A stretch of DNA of 18,162 nucleotides, taken from assembly GCA_902766985.1 (NCBI GenBank), contig CACXFP010000195.1, forward strand, positions 1 to 18,162. Reading direction: 5' to 3'. Positions within the stretch are counted from its first letter, which is position 1. The number at the start of each line of letters is the position of its first letter. Source of the stretch: an uncultured Bacteroidia bacterium (GTDB lineage: Bacteria > Bacteroidota > Bacteroidia > Bacteroidales > UBA932). A program made the position numbers and the translations under genes. Of the stretch, positions 14,228 to 18,162 are shown in pieces. The notes beneath the pieces are model-generated. The model ran no database searches. It was given only the letters and a program-made list of their open reading frames with translations, and had not been told where the DNA came from.

Positions 14228-16405
14228 ATGAAAGCAAATACCGGATTATTTCTCATTATGGCATTGCCCCTGCTTATCGGAGCATGCAGGCAGGAAGAAA
14301 ATCTTGTAACGGTCATTGATGGATGTACCCTTGCTATGGACAGGACAGACGGTTCGATCGTCTATCTAGGTAAAGAGGAAAACCTTCTTTCAGACCGTAC
14401 GGAGCCACTTTTCCGTCTTCGTTTCTGCAATGATGACGGCAGTTTCTCGTGCTTTGACTCCCGTGATGCAGGCAACTGCGCATATTCAAAAAAGGGAAAG
14501 ACGGCCAGGTTCGTTTATTCGGATTTCCCCGGTCAGGATTTCAAGGTGTCGGTTTCGGTCAGGCCGGACCGGAATGACGGCCTTTTCCATTTCTCGATGG
14601 AGGTGGATACCGGGAACCAGATTGACTGGATGGAGTATCCCTGCATAAGCGTCAGGGAAACTTCCTCGGAGGATGAGGGCATCCTGTGGCCGTACAATGA
14701 GGGAGCCTTCTACACGGATGCTTCAAAACATAAATACATAGAGCCCGAATACCCGAGTCGGGGCAATTATGCGATGTGCCCGGGGATGGTTTCCACTCCT
14801 TTCCTGGCTCAGGTAACAGGGAAGGGTGGGGTGTATTTTGGAGCCCATGACCCGGCCCGCAATACCCGGCAGATAGATTTCCGGAAGACCGACGGCGGAA
14901 TCCGTCTCCAGATAAGGCTGTACCCTGGCTCCGGGAAGGGTTCCTACAAGTCTTCCGATGAGACGGTGCTTGGCTGTTTCGAAGGGACATGGCATTCTGC
15001 CGCAGATATTTACAGGGACTGGTTCGATTCATGTCATGAAGGGTTCGTTCCCATAGAGGAGAACACTTCTTTGCCGGAATGGTACACGGATCCGTTCGTG
15101 GTACTGACATACTGCGTCCGCGGCCACCACGACATGGATGACATGTCTCCGAACAAACTGTTCCCGTATGTGAATGCCCTTCCTTTCATGGAAGATTTCT
15201 CGGAACAGACAGGAGCGCCGGTCATGGCTCTCCTGATGCACTGGGAGGGCACGGCCCCTTGGGCGCCTCCATATGTGTGGCCGCCTTACGGAGGAGAGAC
15301 GGCCCTTCGCGAATTCGTTGACAGGATGCATGCAATCGGAGGGACCGTAGGTGTGTATTGCAGTGGAATGGGATGGACCCAGAAGAGCAACCTTGTTGAT
15401 TATGACAAGTCTGCGGTTTTCGCGGCCATGGACCTTGGCAAAGAGATGTGTCAGGCCCCTGACGGGAGCCTGCCGCTTTCCGAGATATGCACCGGCCAGA
15501 GAAGCGGTTATGACCTGTGTCCCTCAAGGGATTTTACTGCCAAGACCCTTCATGATGAAATAGGAAAGATCCGTTCGGCCGGCGTGGATTACATCCAGAT
15601 GATGGACCAGAACCACGGAGGTACGCCGTACATGTGCTATTCGCGTAGCCATTCCCATCCTTTCACTCCCGGAAAATGGGAGACCGAGGCTGCGAACGGG
15701 ATATACTCCTGGATACTGAAAGACAACCCAGGACTTGTTCTCGGGTGCGAAAGCGCGGCCGCAGAGGCATTCATTCCCAACCTGCTGTTCTCCGACGACC
15801 GCAACGGACTCAATTTCAGCGGTGGAATCCCTGTTCCCCTGTATTCCTACATCTATCATGGATACGTGACCAATTTCATGGGGAACAATGTCTGCGGGGA
15901 CACGATCATCGACTGCCGCAGGACTCCCGGCATTTTCCAGTACCGTCTGGCATATTCCTTCCTGGCGGGAGACGTGCTGACCGTGGTGATAGATGATGAA
16001 GGTAACATTCAGTGGGCCTGGGGGCAGAGGGATTTCTCGCCGGAATATCGTCCGGACAGGGAGGCGGCACTGTCGCTGATCAGGACCTTGACAGGATGGA
16101 GGAAGGCGATGCCGGAGTTCCTGCAGCTTGGACGTACCCTGCATCCGCTCGCCATCGAATGCAGCATGACTCCGTTTTATACGGATGCCGGGGTAGTCAA
16201 TGTACCTGATGTCCTAACGGCCAGCTACGGATACAAAGGCCGCCGGGCCCATTTCCTGGTGAACTGGAATCCGGAATCCCGCACTGTCCGTTGTACGTCG
16301 CTTGAAGGCAAGAAGGTAGCACTGTCTCCGGACGGGGAGAAAACTATGCTCGGCAGTGGTTCGCTTGAACTCCCGCCGCTTTCCGTGGCGGTTGTTACGG
16401 AGTAA
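14228..16405 (+). CDS. Glycoside-hydrolase-like lipoprotein, DUF6259-like
   Basis: A 725-residue lipoprotein from the ATG at 14228, chosen because it gives a clean signal (MKANTG, hydrophobic stretch, lipobox LIGAC, Cys20). An in-frame ATG at 14159 would add 23 residues in front of it. Residues up to about 270 look like a beta-sandwich, followed by a linker helix (ADIYRDWFD) and a probable TIM barrel of the alpha-galactosidase-like superfamily: VVLTYCVRG, then GVYCSGMGW, then YIQMMDQNHGG with Asp460, then GLVLGCESAAAE with Glu508. A beta-rich C-terminal domain closes the protein. Asp460 and Glu508 are candidate catalytic residues by strand position only. The likely role is hydrolysis of a glycan at the cell surface or in the periplasm. 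No SusC/SusD pair is present, so substrate is unknown. The DUF6259 assignment is from memory of the family and needs a profile check. Confidence 0.72.
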   Translation: MKANTGLFLIMALPLLIGACRQEENLVTVIDGCTLAMDRTDGSIVYLGKEENLLSDRTEPLFRLRFCNDDGSFSCFDSRDAGNCAYSKKGKTARFVYSDFPGQDFKVSVSVRPDRNDGLFHFSMEVDTGNQIDWMEYPCISVRETSSEDEGILWPYNEGAFYTDASKHKYIEPEYPSRGNYAMCPGMVSTPFLAQVTGKGGVYFGAHDPARNTRQIDFRKTDGGIRLQIRLYPGSGKGSYKSSDETVLGCFEGTWHSAADIYRDWFDSCHEGFVPIEENTSLPEWYTDPFVVLTYCVRGHHDMDDMSPNKLFPYVNALPFMEDFSEQTGAPVMALLMHWEGTAPWAPPYVWPPYGGETALREFVDRMHAIGGTVGVYCSGMGWTQKSNLVDYDKSAVFAAMDLGKEMCQAPDGSLPLSEICTGQRSGYDLCPSRDFTAKTLHDEIGKIRSAGVDYIQMMDQNHGGTPYMCYSRSHSHPFTPGKWETEAANGIYSWILKDNPGLVLGCESAAAEAFIPNLLFSDDRNGLNFSGGIPVPLYSYIYHGYVTNFMGNNVCGDTIIDCRRTPGIFQYRLAYSFLAGDVLTVVIDDEGNIQWAWGQRDFSPEYRPDREAALSLIRTLTGWRKAMPEFLQLGRTLHPLAIECSMTPFYTDAGVVNVPDVLTASYGYKGRRAHFLVNWNPESRTVRCTSLEGKKVALSPDGEKTMLGSGSLELPPLSVAVVTE

Positions 16406-16418
16406 GGCAGGGCTTGAT

Positions 16419-16435
16419 GACGTCCGGGAGACGTC
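16419..16435. terminator. Possible bidirectional hairpin between convergent genes
   Basis: GACGTC at 16419-16424 and again at 16430-16435, separated by CGGGA, can pair as a six-base GC-rich stem with a five-base loop. It fills the 30 bp gap between two convergent stop codons, one base before the end of the minus-strand gene. No T-run follows on either strand, so it is not a standard intrinsic terminator. Confidence 0.35.
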
Positions 16436-18136
16436 CTACAGCATTTCCTTCCAGTTGCCTGAGTAGTATGCGCGGGCAAGGCGTTTCAGGCTCCCGGCGT
16501 CTCCAGAACGGACAAACCTGTCCTCCAGATCTTTGTAGATATAGAACTGCAGCCACCAGCCGTTGTGGTATCTCTCGCGAAGGCTGTGGGCGTCCTGCAG
16601 TTTGGCATACCAGTGCAGCTCGAGGCCGTATTTGCCGGCGACCTTAAGGGCTGTCCTGGCACGGTCCCACATACCGTCGGAAACCTTCTTGAACAGGCGG
16701 GTGTAGTCTTTGTATTTCATTCCGGACACGTCCAGGACCTCGCATCTGTCGTCCAGGCCAAGCTCAGTCAGTGAAACCGTGAGTTCGTACCGGTGGTCGC
16801 CGTCCAGGTCATATTGGATGCAGTCCATGAATCCGTTGCCGTTCCCATCCAGATATTCCACCGTGGCGAATCGGTCGGGGGCGGTGTTCTGCCAGCTGCG
16901 GTTGAAGCCCTGATAGTAGCGGGTGTTCTGGTCAATGCGCCACACGCCTCGTTCGGCGCCGTACAGGTGGATCCTGCCGTCGAACCTGCCGATATAGATA
17001 TCGCCGCCTCCGGAGAAATCTTCGTCCCACTCGCCCCTGTCGCCGGTTACGTCAGCCTGTGGGTTGTTGTCCAGACCGCCCTTGTTGCTGCCAGTCTTGA
17101 AGGCATCCATGTTGTCGTAGAGCTCCACCCGTTCCCAGCGTCCGCAATCGTCGTCCTCGTCCCAGACGAATAAGGCGCGTTTCCACTTGCCGGAGAAGCC
17201 GACTTTGAAAGCCTGGTTGCGGTCGGGATATATGAGCTCTGTCAGGAGCCGGTAGCGGGGGTCAGGGAAGAACCTGTCCGCCTCGGGCAGGCCGCGCATG
17301 TTGCGCAGCGGATGGGACAGGCTGCGGTAGTCGATGGCTTTTTCGCCCCTGTAGTTGAGGGTCATGTCAAAGTCAAAGTCATTGCCCGCGGCATTGTCGT
17401 TATCCATGTCTATGCCCATTGAGAACCAGTGCATCCAGCCCTGGTGCTGCATCAGGTCATAGCCGGCGGCCTCGGCCTCCTTGTCAGGCTGCTGCCCGTC
17501 GCAGAACCGCACAGCCATCTCGCTCAGGCCGTCGCCGTCGTAGTCGTAGAAAATGAACGGATTCTCCCACTGGAAGCGCAGATCCTGCATCCCGTCGGGC
17601 TTGCGGTGTGTCTTGAGGAAGGTGGAATTACCGCTGTAGTCGGTATAGAAATCGCTGATGCCGTTCTTTTCCCAGCAGGACAGGGTCAAGATGTTCCAGT
17701 CGAAATAGTTGAACACCCCGTCGCCGTCGTCGTCCAGGACATACATATAGTTGATGTTGTGGATGCCGTCGCGCGGGTATTCTATTATCAGGTTAAGGTC
17801 GGCCTTGCCGTTGCCCGTCTGGTCGGCCCATTTGACGATGAGGTCATATTTTCCATCCCAATTACGGTCTACCAGCAGGCAGTCGTTCACTGTGTCGCCT
17901 TCTATGTCGCCCTCTTTCATGTTTCCGTCCTCATCCAGCCAGAGGATGGCGATATCATCATAGATGTAGCTTTTGACGGCATCCTGCCTTCCGTCACCGT
18001 TCAGGTCCATGAATTCTGGATTTTTACCCACGGGAATACGCAGCGGCATAATCTGCAGGCCCTGGTTCCAGTATCCCTGGGCCGTAGCAGCAAGGCAGAT
18101 AAGCAAGGTGGAGAAGGAGATGATGAACTTTTTCAT
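16436..18136 (-). CDS. Secreted protein with multiple calcium-loop (EF-hand/VCBS-like) motifs, function unknown
   Basis: A 566-residue protein with a cleavable signal peptide (MKK, hydrophobic core, likely cut after ATA near residue 19) and no lipobox. Short Asp/Gly/Asn loops of the DxDGDG kind recur: DLNGDGRQD (44-52), DRNWDGKYD (90-98), DQTGNGKAD (105-113), DDDGDG (135-140), DYDGDG (198-203), DGNGNGFMD (430-438) and DLDGDH (443-448). Several are followed by hydrophobic strands such as YDLIVKW and SEMAVRF, as in VCBS/FG-GAP propeller blades. A Trp- and Tyr-rich central region (about 285-425) and a helical C-terminal region (about 470-566) complete it. I do not recognise a catalytic domain. 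It probably sits outside the inner membrane and binds calcium; a role with glycans is suggested only by the converging glycosidase-like gene. The start is fixed by the signal peptide; its promoter lies beyond the window edge. Confidence 0.8.
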   Translation of the reverse strand: MKKFIISFSTLLICLAATAQGYWNQGLQIMPLRIPVGKNPEFMDLNGDGRQDAVKSYIYDDIAILWLDEDGNMKEGDIEGDTVNDCLLVDRNWDGKYDLIVKWADQTGNGKADLNLIIEYPRDGIHNINYMYVLDDDGDGVFNYFDWNILTLSCWEKNGISDFYTDYSGNSTFLKTHRKPDGMQDLRFQWENPFIFYDYDGDGLSEMAVRFCDGQQPDKEAEAAGYDLMQHQGWMHWFSMGIDMDNDNAAGNDFDFDMTLNYRGEKAIDYRSLSHPLRNMRGLPEADRFFPDPRYRLLTELIYPDRNQAFKVGFSGKWKRALFVWDEDDDCGRWERVELYDNMDAFKTGSNKGGLDNNPQADVTGDRGEWDEDFSGGGDIYIGRFDGRIHLYGAERGVWRIDQNTRYYQGFNRSWQNTAPDRFATVEYLDGNGNGFMDCIQYDLDGDHRYELTVSLTELGLDDRCEVLDVSGMKYKDYTRLFKKVSDGMWDRARTALKVAGKYGLELHWYAKLQDAHSLRERYHNGWWLQFYIYKDLEDRFVRSGDAGSLKRLARAYYSGNWKEML

Positions 18137-18162
18137 CAGAAGTTTAGCTCTTACTTGTGCCC

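Overview
This 18.2 kb window looks like a chromosomal segment from a member of the Bacteroidales (Bacteroidota). The pointers are short-signal lipoproteins, a promoter of the Bacteroidota type (TTG, 19 nt, TAnnTTTG), weak or absent Shine-Dalgarno sequences, a Bacteroides-style indolepyruvate oxidoreductase / PaaK cluster and a Bacteroides-type citrate synthase. Base composition is GC-rich by eye and coding density is very high. A gut or rumen anaerobe is likely; I cannot assign a genus. I see no RNA genes, insertion sequences, CRISPR arrays or phage genes.

Left arm, + strand (1-4822): a compact operon with the 3' end of iorA, then iorB, two diverged tandem phenylacetate-CoA ligase paralogues, a tandem-ACT protein and a DUF554 membrane protein. 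Together these would convert aryl-pyruvates (from Trp, Phe, Tyr transamination) to aryl-acetyl-CoA, and interconvert that with aryl-acetates. The ACT protein is the probable amino-acid sensor. This is ordinary for the lineage, but the paralogue pair and the IorA that lacks its ferredoxin tail deserve attention.

Middle, + strand (4819-8126): a promoter overlapping the DUF554 stop codon drives a lipoprotein related to peptidase family M49 (dipeptidyl peptidase III). Its two zinc-site motifs are altered (REMAH and EEAKAN). One base after it starts an AspT/YidE-type antiporter with two RCK_C domains.

Middle, - strand (14044 down to 8131): an operon reading aconitase, isocitrate dehydrogenase, citrate synthase, then a lipoprotein of the glycerophosphodiester phosphodiesterase family. 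The first three form the oxidative branch from oxaloacetate to 2-oxoglutarate. The isocitrate dehydrogenase carries the Asp/Ile/Ala cofactor-pocket residues of NAD+-using enzymes, not the Lys/Tyr/Val of NADP+ enzymes.

Right arm (14228-18136): diverging from aconitase is a lipoprotein of glycoside-hydrolase-like (DUF6259-like) type. Converging on it is a secreted protein with at least seven Asp-rich calcium-loop motifs and no recognised catalytic domain.

I did not find a clear-cut new multi-gene defence or mobile system. The strongest oddities are the probable M49 pseudo-peptidase beside an antiporter, the predicted NAD+ preference of the isocitrate dehydrogenase, and the unassigned calcium-loop protein.
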